Source: KBS50 sp042434095
GTDB lineage: Bacteria > Actinomycetota > Actinomycetes > Mycobacteriales > Micromonosporaceae
Assembly: GCF_042434095.1 (NCBI RefSeq)
Contig: NZ_JBHLUE010000017.1
Location: forward strand, 62,001 to 126,000
Direction: 5' to 3'
DNA: 64,000 nucleotides
Part shown: piece after piece, positions 54,573-64,000 of the stretch
Layout: each line of letters starts with the position of its first letter
Numbering within the stretch: the first letter of the stretch is position 1
Notes under the pieces: model-generated
What the model was told of the DNA's origin: nothing
What the model saw: the letters and a program-made list of their open reading frames with translations, nothing else
The model's database searches: none
Made by a program: the position numbers and the translations under genes

Positions 54573-56072
54573 GTGGAGACCTCCTTGTCCTCCAACCTCC
54601 CCACCGCCCACAGTGGGCTGGCCCGCCGCCGCCTCGGCGTGGTCCACCTCGTCTTCTTCACCGTCGCCGCCTCGGCCCCCCTCACCGTTCTTGGCGGCGG
54701 TGTCACCACGACCTTCGCGGTGACCGGCAACAAGGGCACGCCGATCTCGTTCATCGTGTTGGCGGCCGTGCTGGCATTCTTCGCCGTCGGCTACGCCGCG
54801 ATGAGCCGGTACGTCTCCAACGCGGGCGCGTTCTATTCGTACCTGGCAAACGGCCTCGGCCGCGCCGCCGGCGTGTCCGGCTCGTTCATCGCGCTGGTCG
54901 CGTACAACACCATCAACTTCGGGCTGTACGGCCTCTTCGGCGCGGTGTTCGGCGACTTCATGAAGTCGAAGTTCAGCGTCGACGCCCCGTGGTGGGTCTG
55001 GGGCCTGGCCGCTCTCGTCCTGGTCGGTCTGCTCGGCGTCCTCCGGGTCGACCTGAACGCGAGCGTGCTCGCGGTGCTGCTGATCGCCGAGATCATCGCG
55101 GTCTGCATCTTCGACGCGATCTCGTTCGGCCACCCGGCCGGCGGCTCGGTCAGCTTCGCCGGCCTGAGCCTGGGCAACCTGTTCGGCTCCGGGGTGGGCG
55201 GCGTGCTGGCGCTCGGCATCGCGGCGTTCGCCGGCTTCGAGTCGGCGGCCATCTACAGCGAGGAGGTCCGCGACCCGCGCCGGACCGTCGCCCGCGCCAC
55301 CTACATCGCGGTCGCGTTCACCGGCCTGTTCTACGCGTTGTCCGCGTGGGCGCTGTCCGTGCTGTACGGGCCGGACCAGGTCCAGGGCGTGACCGGCGAG
55401 CAGGGGCCCGGCGCCATCTTCGGCGCCCTCGCCCAGTACGCCAGCCCCACGCTGGCCGACGTGGCGAACGTGCTGTTCATCACGAGCGTCTTCGCCGCCC
55501 TGCTCTCCTTTCACAACGGCGTGGCGCGTTACCTGTTCGCGCTGGGCCGCGAGCGGGTGCTGCCCGAGTTCCTCGGCCGCACCAGCGTCCGCTCGGCCGC
55601 GCCCATCGCGGGCTCGCTGACCCAGACGTTCCTGGCCTTCGTCGTGGTCCTGCTGTTCGTGATCACCAACCGCGACCCGGTGGCCGACCTGTTCACCTGG
55701 ATGAGCGGCACCTCGGCCGTCGGCCTCGTGCTGCTGATGACGCTGACCTCCGCCTCGGTGGTCGGCTTCTTCCGCCGCCGGCCGGCCGAGGAGGGCGCCT
55801 GGCAGACGCTCATCGCGCCGACCCTGGCCACCCTGCTGCTCGGCGCCGTGCTGGTCATCCTGATCTGGAACTTCAACGCGCTGCTGGCCCCGACCAACCC
55901 CAGCTACCTGCGCTGGCTGCTGCCCGGCATCGTGCTGCTCGGCGCGGTCGTCGGGCTGATCTGGGGCGCGGCCCTGCGCTCGGCCCGCCCGGCGGTGTAC
56001 GAGGGCATCGGCCGCAGCGCCACCCAGACCAACGTCGACGACCAGGACGAGTACGTCCCGGTCGGCGTCTGA
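54573..56072 (+). CDS. APC-family amino acid permease
   Basis: A 499-aa transporter with 12 helices of the amino acid-polyamine-organocation superfamily. It has FFTVAASAPLTVLGGGVTTT in helix 1 with the G-rich break, YVSNAGAFYSYLANGLGRAA, the FAGFESAAIYSEEVRDPRRT helix 6/loop signature, and ARYLFALGRERVLPEFLGRT. It probably imports an amino acid or amine by proton symport. Near the amine oxidase this could feed amine catabolism, but the genes are not clearly one operon. GTG (54573) and TTG (54585, better SD spacing) are both possible starts. Confidence 0.9.
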   Translation: METSLSSNLPTAHSGLARRRLGVVHLVFFTVAASAPLTVLGGGVTTTFAVTGNKGTPISFIVLAAVLAFFAVGYAAMSRYVSNAGAFYSYLANGLGRAAGVSGSFIALVAYNTINFGLYGLFGAVFGDFMKSKFSVDAPWWVWGLAALVLVGLLGVLRVDLNASVLAVLLIAEIIAVCIFDAISFGHPAGGSVSFAGLSLGNLFGSGVGGVLALGIAAFAGFESAAIYSEEVRDPRRTVARATYIAVAFTGLFYALSAWALSVLYGPDQVQGVTGEQGPGAIFGALAQYASPTLADVANVLFITSVFAALLSFHNGVARYLFALGRERVLPEFLGRTSVRSAAPIAGSLTQTFLAFVVVLLFVITNRDPVADLFTWMSGTSAVGLVLLMTLTSASVVGFFRRRPAEEGAWQTLIAPTLATLLLGAVLVILIWNFNALLAPTNPSYLRWLLPGIVLLGAVVGLIWGAALRSARPAVYEGIGRSATQTNVDDQDEYVPVGV

Positions 56073-56075
56073 CCC

Positions 56076-56128
56076 GAAGGAAGGGCCCCTTCTTATCGCT
56101 TTTTGTATAGGAAGGGGCCCCTCTTAAC
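56076..56128 (+). repeat. 53-bp dispersed hairpin repeat, copy 2
   Basis: Starts GAAGGAAGGGCCCCTTCTTA, 4 nt after the permease stop, and matches the complement of 48799-48851 at 49/53 positions. It can fold as a GC-rich stem with the GGGCCCC cores paired, so it may act as the permease terminator. Confidence 0.88.
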
Positions 56129-56204
56129 ACCGGCGGTACCCGCGGGGCGGGGCGGTGAGCGATCACCGTCCCGCCCCGTCCCGCTGTCGGCATCCCGGGA
56201 CGCT

Positions 56205-56280
56205 GTCGGGCGTTCGGGCCGCCGTCGGGCGTTCGGGCCGCCGTCGGGCGGCCGGGGCGCCGTCGGGCGGCCGGGGCGCC
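56205..56280. repeat. 19-bp tandem repeat, four copies
   Basis: Units start at 56205, 56224, 56243 and 56262 (first pair GTCGGGCGTTCGGGCCGCC, second pair GTCGGGCGGCCGGGGCGCC). It lies immediately upstream of the dGTPase -10 box, where a -35 would be expected. The period is not a multiple of three. Confidence 0.85.
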
Positions 56281-56291
56281 GTCCGCTGCGC

Positions 56292-56297
56292 TAGCGT
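56292..56297 (+). promoter_or_regulatory. -10 box of a probable leaderless dGTPase promoter
   Basis: TAGCGT followed by 7 nt and ATG (56305), the same layout as glgC. No SD lies between. The -35 region falls in the 19-bp repeats. Confidence 0.4.
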
Positions 56298-56304
56298 GGC
56301 GATC

Positions 56305-57813
56305 ATGCAGGGACCTGCGAAGGGACGGGACCGCCGGCTGTTCGGCGGGCGGGCCGGCGCGCTCGGTGACCTGGCCGCCAGCCCGTACCGGGCGGACCGG
56401 GACCGGATCGCCAGCTCGCCGTTCTTCGCCCGGCTCGGCGGGGTCACCCAGGTGGTCAGCCCGGGCGGGGCCGGTCTGCTGGTGCACAACCGACTCACCC
56501 ACAGCATCAAGGTGGCGCAGGTCGGTCGGGCCATCGCCGAGCGGCTGGCGGCCGGCCCGTACGCCGAACTGCTGGACCGGCTCGGCGGGTGCGATCCGGA
56601 CGTGGTGGAGGCCGCCGCGCTCGCGCACGACCTGGGCCACCCCCCGTTCGGGCACCTCGGCGAGCAGGTCCTCGACCGGTTGGCCCGCCGTCAGCTCGGC
56701 CTGCCCGACGGGTTCGAGGGCAACGCCCAGTCGTACCGGATCGTCACCAGCACGGAGATCCGCAAGACCGCGACCATCGGGCTGGATCTCACGGCCGCGG
56801 TCCGGGCCGCGATCCTGAAGTATCCGTGGACCCGGCGCGGCCATCCGGAGCCGCACCCCCGGCTGCTCGACCCGGCCCCCCGCGGCGCGGCCGCCCCGCC
56901 CGGCGAGCCGGACAGCGGCTCGGCGAAGTTCGGCGCGTACGACACGGAGGCCGCGGACCTGCGGCAGGCGCGGGAGCCGTTCGCCGACCGGATCGCGCCC
57001 TGGCAGCAGACCGTGGAAGCGTCGATCATGGACACGGCCGACGACATCGCGTACGCCATCCACGACGTGGAGGACTTCCACCGGGTCGGCGTGCTCCAGC
57101 AGGGCGTGGTGGCCGCCGAGCTGACCGGCTGGCAGCGGGACGCCGGCCAGCTGCGGAACCTCTCCGACGGCGCGCTGCCGGGCGCCCGCCGGCGCCCGGG
57201 CGCCGCCATCGAGCTGCTGCGCCGGCAGCTGCACCGCAAGGACGCCTGGATCGCCGACGACGACGCGTTCGCGGCGGCCGTCGAGCAGGTCCGGACCGAG
57301 CTGGTGGACGGGCTGCTGGCCGCGCCGTTCGATGGATCGATCGAGGCCGAGCAGTACGTGGCCGGCTTCTCCGCCCGGTGGACCCGGCGGTTGGTGGACG
57401 CCGTGACCGCGACCGCCGCGCCGGTCAACCGGTCCGGCCACGTGCTGCTGGCCGTTCCGCAGTGGCACGAGGTGCAGGTGCTCAAGCTGGTGCATCACCG
57501 GTTCGTGCTGGAGCGGCCGGACCTCGCCCTGCACCAGCGCGGTCAGGCGCGGCTGCTGACCATGCTGGTCGACGCGCTGTACGCCTGGTTGGGCGACCCG
57601 GACGAGAGCGACCGGCTGCCGCAGCGGCTGCACGACCTGGTCGAGCTGGCCGAGACCGAGCTGCACCCCCGTACGCCCGAGCGGATCGCCCGGGCCCGGG
57701 CCCGGGCCACGATCGACTTCGTGGCGGCCCTCACCGACGGCCAGGCCGGGGCCCTGCTGGACGCGCTCACCGGCCGCTCGGGCGCCCTCTGGACCGACGC
57801 CTTCGTGCTCTGA
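56305..57813 (+). CDS. dGTPase-like HD hydrolase
   Basis: A 502-aa deoxynucleotide triphosphohydrolase-like protein. The metal-binding HD pattern is split as VHNRLTHSIKVAQVGRAIA, AAALAHDLGHPPFGHLGE and SIMDTADDIAYAIHDVEDF. The C-terminal part fits the dGTPase family (RIARARARATIDFVAALTDG). It probably lowers dGTP/dNTP pools. At ~500 aa it has the longer actinobacterial form. It stands alone between the permease and a convergent MBL gene. Confidence 0.92.
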   Translation: MQGPAKGRDRRLFGGRAGALGDLAASPYRADRDRIASSPFFARLGGVTQVVSPGGAGLLVHNRLTHSIKVAQVGRAIAERLAAGPYAELLDRLGGCDPDVVEAAALAHDLGHPPFGHLGEQVLDRLARRQLGLPDGFEGNAQSYRIVTSTEIRKTATIGLDLTAAVRAAILKYPWTRRGHPEPHPRLLDPAPRGAAAPPGEPDSGSAKFGAYDTEAADLRQAREPFADRIAPWQQTVEASIMDTADDIAYAIHDVEDFHRVGVLQQGVVAAELTGWQRDAGQLRNLSDGALPGARRRPGAAIELLRRQLHRKDAWIADDDAFAAAVEQVRTELVDGLLAAPFDGSIEAEQYVAGFSARWTRRLVDAVTATAAPVNRSGHVLLAVPQWHEVQVLKLVHHRFVLERPDLALHQRGQARLLTMLVDALYAWLGDPDESDRLPQRLHDLVELAETELHPRTPERIARARARATIDFVAALTDGQAGALLDALTGRSGALWTDAFVL

Positions 57814-57834
57814 CAGAAGCCCGGCGCATCCGCG

Positions 57835-57895
57835 GTCGATCATCACGCTGACGGGTCCGGCGCCGGCGTGTCGACCCGCCAACTTCATGATCGAC
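57835..57895. terminator. imperfect inverted repeat between convergent genes
   Basis: Arms 57835-57857 and 57873-57895 (23 bp, four mismatches, beginning GTCGATCAT) around a 15-nt loop. It lies between the ends of the dGTPase and MBL genes and can serve as a two-way terminator. The right arm complement (GATCATGAAGTTGGCGG) resembles the 2582 repeat (GATCATGGAGTTGTGGTG). Confidence 0.7.
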
Positions 57896-57931
57896 GCGAG
57901 GGCGGGAGAGGGGCAGGGGAGGGCGGGGTGG

Positions 57932-59074
57932 TCAGGCGATGGTTTGCCACCAGGCGTCGACCGGGGGTGGGTCGGCCACGTCGACCCGTTCGCCCGGGCG
58001 CGGCACGGCGAGCCGCACGCCCCGGGCCTTGGCCTCGCGCCAGATCCGGTTGACCGGCTCGTCCCAGGCGTGCAGGGCGAGGTTGAAGGTGCCCCAGTGC
58101 ACCGGGATCAGCAGGTTGCCCCGCAGGTCGAGGTGGGCGGCCACGGCCTCCTCGGGGAACATGTGGATGTCCGGCCAGGCCCGGTCGTATGCGCCGATCT
58201 GCATGAGCGTGACGTCGAACGGACCGTGTTCGGCGCCGATCTCGGCGTACCCGGGGAAATAGCCGGAGTCGCCGGTGTAGAAGGCCCGGCGCCGCCGCCC
58301 GGCGATCACCCACGACGCCCAGAGCGTCCGGTCCCGCCGCAGGCCGCGCCCGGAGAAGTGCCGGGCGGCGGTCGGGGTGAGCTCCAGGCCGGCCACCGGC
58401 GCGGTCTCGTCCCAGTCCAGCTCGATGATCCGGTCCTCGGGCACGCCCCACCGCTCCAGGTGCGCGCCCACCCCGAGCGGCACCAGGAAGGGTACGGTCC
58501 GGGTCCGGGACAGCTCGCGGATGGTGGCCATGTCCAGGTGGTCGTAGTGGTCGTGCGAGATGAGCACCGCGTCCACGGCCGGCAGCTCGGCCAGCGGGAC
58601 CGGCACCGGGTGCAGCCGGCGCGGGCCCACGAGCCGGGACGGGGAGCACCGGTCGCTCCACACCGGATCGATCAGCACCCGCCGACCCTCGATCTCGACC
58701 AGTGCCGACGCGTGGCCGTACCAGATCACGGCCAGCCCGTCCGCGGCCGGCTGCGCCGACGCCGGCCGCAGCACCGGAACCGGGGCGGCGGGGTGTCGCC
58801 GCTGGTCGCCGAAGAGCAGTTCCCGGACCAGGCCGCGGTCGGAGCCCGGGCGGTCGTCCGGGGGCACGATCGTGCGCGTGCCCACGGGGTTGCGGAAGGT
58901 GCGGCCGCCGAACTGCGGCGAGCGCGCGACCCGGCCGGCCCGTGCCCCGGCGATCCGCCCGCCGAGGGCCGCCGGCACGTCCCGGACGGCCCAGGCCGCC
59001 CCGGCCAGCGCCCCGGCCACGAGCGCCGCGCGGCGCAGACCACGCCCGCGGTTGCTGCCCGGCTTCCCAGTCAT
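57932..59074 (-). CDS. MBL-fold metallo-hydrolase (UlaG/NAPE-PLD-like)
   Basis: A 380-aa metallo-beta-lactamase-fold hydrolase. It has LISHDHYDHLD (HxHxDH), YTGDSGYFPGY, and LIPVHWGTFNLALHAWDEP near the end, as in the UlaG/NAPE-PLD-like group acting on lactones or phosphodiesters. The N-terminus has one hydrophobic stretch (RRAALVAGALAGAAWAVRDV) that may anchor it to the membrane. The ATG at 59074 is chosen; the upstream extension to 59209 is Arg/Gly shadow sequence. Substrate unknown. Confidence 0.88.
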   Translation of the reverse strand: MTGKPGSNRGRGLRRAALVAGALAGAAWAVRDVPAALGGRIAGARAGRVARSPQFGGRTFRNPVGTRTIVPPDDRPGSDRGLVRELLFGDQRRHPAAPVPVLRPASAQPAADGLAVIWYGHASALVEIEGRRVLIDPVWSDRCSPSRLVGPRRLHPVPVPLAELPAVDAVLISHDHYDHLDMATIRELSRTRTVPFLVPLGVGAHLERWGVPEDRIIELDWDETAPVAGLELTPTAARHFSGRGLRRDRTLWASWVIAGRRRRAFYTGDSGYFPGYAEIGAEHGPFDVTLMQIGAYDRAWPDIHMFPEEAVAAHLDLRGNLLIPVHWGTFNLALHAWDEPVNRIWREAKARGVRLAVPRPGERVDVADPPPVDAWWQTIA

Positions 59075-59260
59075 CGCTCCCACCCATGCCTCGGCGATCG
59101 GTACGTCAGCCCACGCTACGCCGGAGATCGGCCGTTGCCGACCGCCCGACCCGGGCCGGCGCCGCGACCCTGCGGTCGTGGTGGGGACAGATCCGGCCCG
59201 AAGCCGCAAAGCCCACCACGAGGCGCACGCCCGCCGAGCAGCCCCGGGATCGGGGCGGGG

Positions 59261-60018
59261 TCAGGCGCCGGGGGTGTCGCCGTGCTTGACGGCGGCGGTG
59301 AGGAAGTCCCGGTTCAGCCGCCCGATGGTGCTCAGCGGGATGCCCTTGGGGCAGACCGCCGTGCATTCGCCGGCGTTGGTGCAGCCGCCGAAGCCGGCCT
59401 CGTCGTGCGCGTCGACCATGCCGATGACCCGGGTGTAGCGCTCGGGCTGGCCCTGCGGCAGCAGGCTCAGCTGGGTGACCTTGGCGGCCGTGAACAGCAT
59501 GCCCGAGCCGTTCGGGCAGGCCGCCACGCAGGCGCCGCAGCCGATGCAGGCGGCCGCCTCGAAGGCGGTGTCCGCGTTGGCCTTGGCCACCGGGGTCGAG
59601 TGCGCCTCGGGCGCGCTGCCGGTGGGCGCGGTGATGTACCCGCCGGCCGCGATGATCTTGTCGAACGCGCCGCGGTTGACCACCAGGTCCTTGATGACCG
59701 GGAACGCGCGGGCGCGCCACGGCTCGATGTCGATCGTCTCGCCGTCGGAGAAGTGCCGCATGTGCAGCTGGCAGGCGGTCGTGCCGCGCTGCGGACCGTG
59801 CGCGTTGCCGTTGATGACCATGCCGCAGGCGCCGCAGATGCCCTCGCGGCAGTCGTGGTCGAAGGCCACCGGCTCCTCGCCGGCGAGGGTGAGCCGCTCG
59901 TTGAGCACGTCGAGCATCTCGAGGAACGACATGTCGGGGGAGACGTCCTGGACCTGGTACGTGACCATCCGGCCCTTGTCGTCCGGGCCGGACTGTCGCC
60001 AGATCCGCAGGGTGAGGT

Positions 60019-60022
<4 letters not shown>
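59261..60022 (-). CDS. sdhB: succinate dehydrogenase iron-sulfur subunit
   Basis: Carries electrons from the flavin to quinone. The 253-aa protein has the [2Fe-2S] ferredoxin domain with CREGICGACGMVING and, after a linker, CIGCGACVAACPNG and CTNAGECTAVCPKGIP for the [4Fe-4S] and [3Fe-4S] clusters. The GTG at 60022 overlaps the sdhA stop as GTGA. It is the last gene of the sdhCAB unit. It matches the type B (non-classical) SdhB of actinobacteria. Confidence 0.96.
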
Positions 60023-61953
<1,931 letters not shown>

Positions 61954-61954
61954 C

Positions 61955-62644
61955 TCAACCCACCAATCCGGTAAGCACGGCGAAGGGGACGACCAGGTAC
62001 CCGGCGCAGAGGAGCACGGCGAAGACCAGCGCCACCCGCCGCAGCGTCCGCTCGCCCCGCGGCCGCTGCTGGCCGAGGCTGCGCAGCGCGCTGAAGACCC
62101 CGTGCCGCAGGTGGAAGCCGAGGGCCACGATGGCGAGGACGTAGAAGAGCGTCACGTACCAGCGGCCGGGCGCGAAGTCGGCCACCACGTTCGCGTACGG
62201 ATGGGCCGGGTCGGCCACCGGGTTGACCGTGCCGGTCGTGAGGTCGAGCAGGTGGTAGATCACGAACAGCAGGATGATCACGCCACCCCAGCGCATCGTG
62301 CGGGCCGCGTAGCTGCCCTGCACCGGCTTGCGGTGGGCGTACCGGACCGGCCGGGCCGCCCTGGCGCGCAGCGCGAGCACGGTGGCCGCCCAGATGTGCG
62401 CGAGCACCGCCACGGTGAGCACCGTGCGCTGGATCCACAGGTACCAGGTCCCGGGCAGCACCGGGCTGCCGATCGTCCGCAGCCAGTGCGCGTAGTGGTC
62501 GAACGAGCTGGCGCCGGCGAAGATCTTGAGGTTGCCCAGCATGTGCGCGATGAGGAACAGCACCAGGATGATGCCCGAGACCGCCATCACGGCCTTGAGG
62601 CCGACGGACGAGCGGACCGGAGAACGGCTCTGAACGGCTACCAC
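61955..62644 (-). CDS. sdhC: succinate dehydrogenase cytochrome b subunit (type B)
   Basis: The single membrane anchor that holds two haems and the quinone site in type B enzymes; no sdhD follows. About 229 aa with five membrane helices: VGLKAVMAVSGIILVLFLIA, TVLTVAVLAHIWAATVLALR, GGVIILLFVIYHLLD, FYVLAIVALGFHLRHGVFSA and VALVFAVLLCAGYLVVPFAV. Histidines in these helices (FLIAHM, LAHIW, IYHL, FHLRHG) are candidate haem ligands. The GTG at 62644 is chosen. It begins the operon, 77 bp from a divergent LysR gene. Confidence 0.94.
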   Translation of the reverse strand: MVAVQSRSPVRSSVGLKAVMAVSGIILVLFLIAHMLGNLKIFAGASSFDHYAHWLRTIGSPVLPGTWYLWIQRTVLTVAVLAHIWAATVLALRARAARPVRYAHRKPVQGSYAARTMRWGGVIILLFVIYHLLDLTTGTVNPVADPAHPYANVVADFAPGRWYVTLFYVLAIVALGFHLRHGVFSALRSLGQQRPRGERTLRRVALVFAVLLCAGYLVVPFAVLTGLVG

Positions 62645-62703
62645 TGCTCGAACGCTAGGGCGAGGCCGTTCAGTCGTCCAATGCATCGAGCGCTTGGTTA
62701 CGA

Positions 62704-62716
62704 TAGCTATAGGCTA
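62704..62716. promoter_or_regulatory. LysR-type operator between sdhC and lysR
   Basis: TAGCTATAGGCTA fits T-N11-A and is a dyad TAGC-N5-GCTA. It sits in a run of CTATAG-like repeats (62701-62719) in the 77-bp divergent gap and overlaps the -10 region of the regulator, as expected for an autoregulated LysR gene. Confidence 0.6.
62710..62715 (+). promoter_or_regulatory. -10 box of a leaderless lysR promoter
   Basis: TAGGCT ends 6 nt before the GTG at 62722, leaving no room for an SD. Overlap with the dyad at 62704-62716 fits repression of its own gene. Confidence 0.4.
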
Positions 62717-62721
62717 TAGGT

Positions 62722-63771
62722 GTGCAGCTACAGCAGTTGAAGTACTTCGTGGCGGTCGCAGAAGTGCGACATTTCACCCATGCCGCCGATCTGGTCGGCA
62801 TCACCCAGCCGTCGCTGAGTAAGCAGATTCACGCTTTGGAGACCGACCTCGGCACCCCGCTGTTCGAACGGGTAAGGGGCAACATCGCGCTCACGGCCGC
62901 CGGCGAGACGCTGCTGCCGGTGGCCAAGCGGATCCTGGCCGACGTGGAGTCGGCGCGCGGTCAGGTGCAGGAGCTGGTCGGCGTGCGGCGCGGCCGGGTC
63001 CGGCTGGGCGCCACACCCAGCCTCTGCACCTCGCTGGCGCCCCCGGTGCTGCGCCGGTTCCACGACCGGCACCCCGAGGTGGACCTGGGGATCGAGGAGG
63101 GCGGCTCGCAGGACCTGGTCCGCGACCTGCTGCGCGGGGAGCTGGATCTCGCCCTGATCATCGAGCCGGACCGGGGGGTGGACCCGGGCCTGCGAACCGA
63201 GCCGTTGCTGCGGGAGAGCCTGGTGGTCGCGTCGCTGGAACCGCTGCTCGGCGGCCCGGCCGGCCCGCCGGGCGCCGCCGGGCTGCCGGCCGGCCGGCCG
63301 GGCGCCGCCACCGCGCCGGGCCGCCCGCAGAGCGCCGCCGGGCCGGACCGCCGGCCGGCCCCCGCCGAGGTCGGCCCGGTCGAACCTCGGGTGGAGATCG
63401 GCGAGCTGCGGGACCGGCCCATGGTGATGTTCCGGGGCGGCTACGACCTGCGGGACGCCACCCTCGCGGCCTGCCGCCGGGCCGGCTTCGAACCGCGGTT
63501 CGCCGTCGAGGGCGGCGAGATGGATGCCGTGCTCAGCCTGGTGGAGGCCGGCCTGGGCATCGCGCTGGTGCCCGGCATCGTGCTGGCCCGGCAGCCCCGG
63601 GTGCACGTCACCCAGCTCGCCCCGCCGGGCATCCACCGGACGATCGCGCTGGCCCGGCGGCGCGAGGTGGCGCTCAGTCACGCCGCCCAGGAGTTGCGGC
63701 GGATCCTGCTGGAGTTCGTCCGGGAGAACGCCGACGGCGGCAACCTGCCCCGCGGCGTCGAGGCGTACTGA
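62722..63771 (+). CDS. LysR-family regulator, with a Pro/Ala insert
   Basis: A 349-aa LysR transcription factor. The N-terminal wHTH is standard (LQQLKYFVAVAEVRHFTHAA, ITQPSLSKQIHALE). The effector-binding domain begins near residue 90 (RRGRVRLGATPSLCTSLAPP). An unusual ~45-residue insert rich in Pro, Gly and Ala interrupts it at residues ~178-222 (GRPGAATAPGRPQSAAGPD), so the total exceeds the usual ~300. It probably controls the divergent sdhCAB operon through the T-N11-A site. Confidence 0.92.
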   Translation: MQLQQLKYFVAVAEVRHFTHAADLVGITQPSLSKQIHALETDLGTPLFERVRGNIALTAAGETLLPVAKRILADVESARGQVQELVGVRRGRVRLGATPSLCTSLAPPVLRRFHDRHPEVDLGIEEGGSQDLVRDLLRGELDLALIIEPDRGVDPGLRTEPLLRESLVVASLEPLLGGPAGPPGAAGLPAGRPGAATAPGRPQSAAGPDRRPAPAEVGPVEPRVEIGELRDRPMVMFRGGYDLRDATLAACRRAGFEPRFAVEGGEMDAVLSLVEAGLGIALVPGIVLARQPRVHVTQLAPPGIHRTIALARRREVALSHAAQELRRILLEFVRENADGGNLPRGVEAY

Positions 63772-63893
63772 GGGCGGAATGCTCCGGCAAGTGCACCCGG
63801 ATCGTGCCCGCTTGCAGGTTGGTGGGTGTCATTTTGCCTCGTCGTCACGTTATTACCCTCGTGGGTGGTTCAGTCGCATACCATAAGTCCCCT

Positions 63894-64000
63894 ATGGCAA
63901 TAAATGAGACCTCTATCCGCATCTGCACTCTGCGGGGCAGTGACCGGGTGTTCGGCGGTGGGAACTGCCGCGGATGCGATCGGCACGATGGCGCGGGAGA
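63894..64000 (+). CDS. possible truncated gene at the window edge
   Basis: An ATG at 63894 opens a frame that runs out of the window (MAINETSIRICTLRGSDRVF, then a Cys-x2-Cys pair). TACCAT 9 nt upstream could be a -10 for a leaderless message. A second overlapping frame from the ATG at 63904 is also open, so the choice is unsure. The 122 bases before it (63772-63893) hold no gene but are AT-richer and promoter-like. Confidence 0.35.
   Translation, partial: MAINETSIRICTLRGSDRVFGGGNCRGCDRHDGAG

Overview
The window is very GC-rich actinobacterial DNA, most likely from the Micromonosporaceae (Micromonospora or a close relative). The grounds are G/C at almost every third codon position, many GTG/TTG starts and 4-base GTGA/ATGA gene overlaps. 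A GlgE/GlgB/GlgM-type glucan cluster, a type B succinate dehydrogenase and an actinobacterial c-di-AMP (ydaO-type) riboswitch point the same way. No rRNA, tRNA, CRISPR array, phage or IS element was recognised. All names come from reading the sequence; no search was run.

Region 1 (0-12 kb) is secreted and surface functions: a secreted GH3 beta-glucosidase, a membrane acyltransferase 3, a secreted GH25 muramidase, three poorly known proteins, and a secreted C39-like peptidase about 360 nt behind a clear c-di-AMP riboswitch with its own promoter. An App1-type phosphatase and two hypotheticals follow. The area is rich in minisatellites and long hairpins.

Region 2 (11.6-16.3 kb, minus strand) is a NarL-type sensor kinase and response regulator followed by an MMPL/RND exporter and a DUF1877 protein. 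The regulator seems to start at a CTG codon overlapping the kinase stop.

Region 3 (16.3-27.7 kb) is alpha-glucan metabolism: glgB and glgE (minus, ATGA overlap), then glgM/glgA (minus), glgC and pgm (plus). Two surface-glycan genes (an FkbM methyltransferase and a GT4 glycosyltransferase) sit inside this cluster. GlgE carries a very unusual Pro/Ala/Ser-rich tail of about 190 residues.

Region 4 (27.9-47.7 kb) is a large exopolysaccharide or cell-surface glycan locus. It holds a CgeB-like glycosyltransferase, an AsnB-type amidotransferase, three methyltransferases, two GT4 enzymes, a Wzx-like flippase, a Wzy-like polymerase and a capE-capF-capG (fnlABC) operon for UDP-L-FucNAc. A GNAT acetyltransferase, a WbuB-like transferase, a DegT aminotransferase and a PglC-like initiating phosphoglycosyl transferase follow. 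Together they give a near-complete Wzx/Wzy-type pathway. A NAD kinase gene is embedded in it.

Region 5 (47.7-57.8 kb) has a DUF389 membrane protein, Tex with an Arg/Gly-rich tail, a copper amine oxidase, a GPP34 protein, an APC permease and a dGTPase-like HD hydrolase. Two copies of a 53-bp hairpin repeat, 49/53 identical and in opposite orientation, flank the tex-to-permease block.

Region 6 (57.9-64 kb) has an MBL-fold hydrolase, sdhCAB (minus) and a divergent LysR regulator, with a textbook T-N11-A dyad between them. A truncated ORF runs off the right end.
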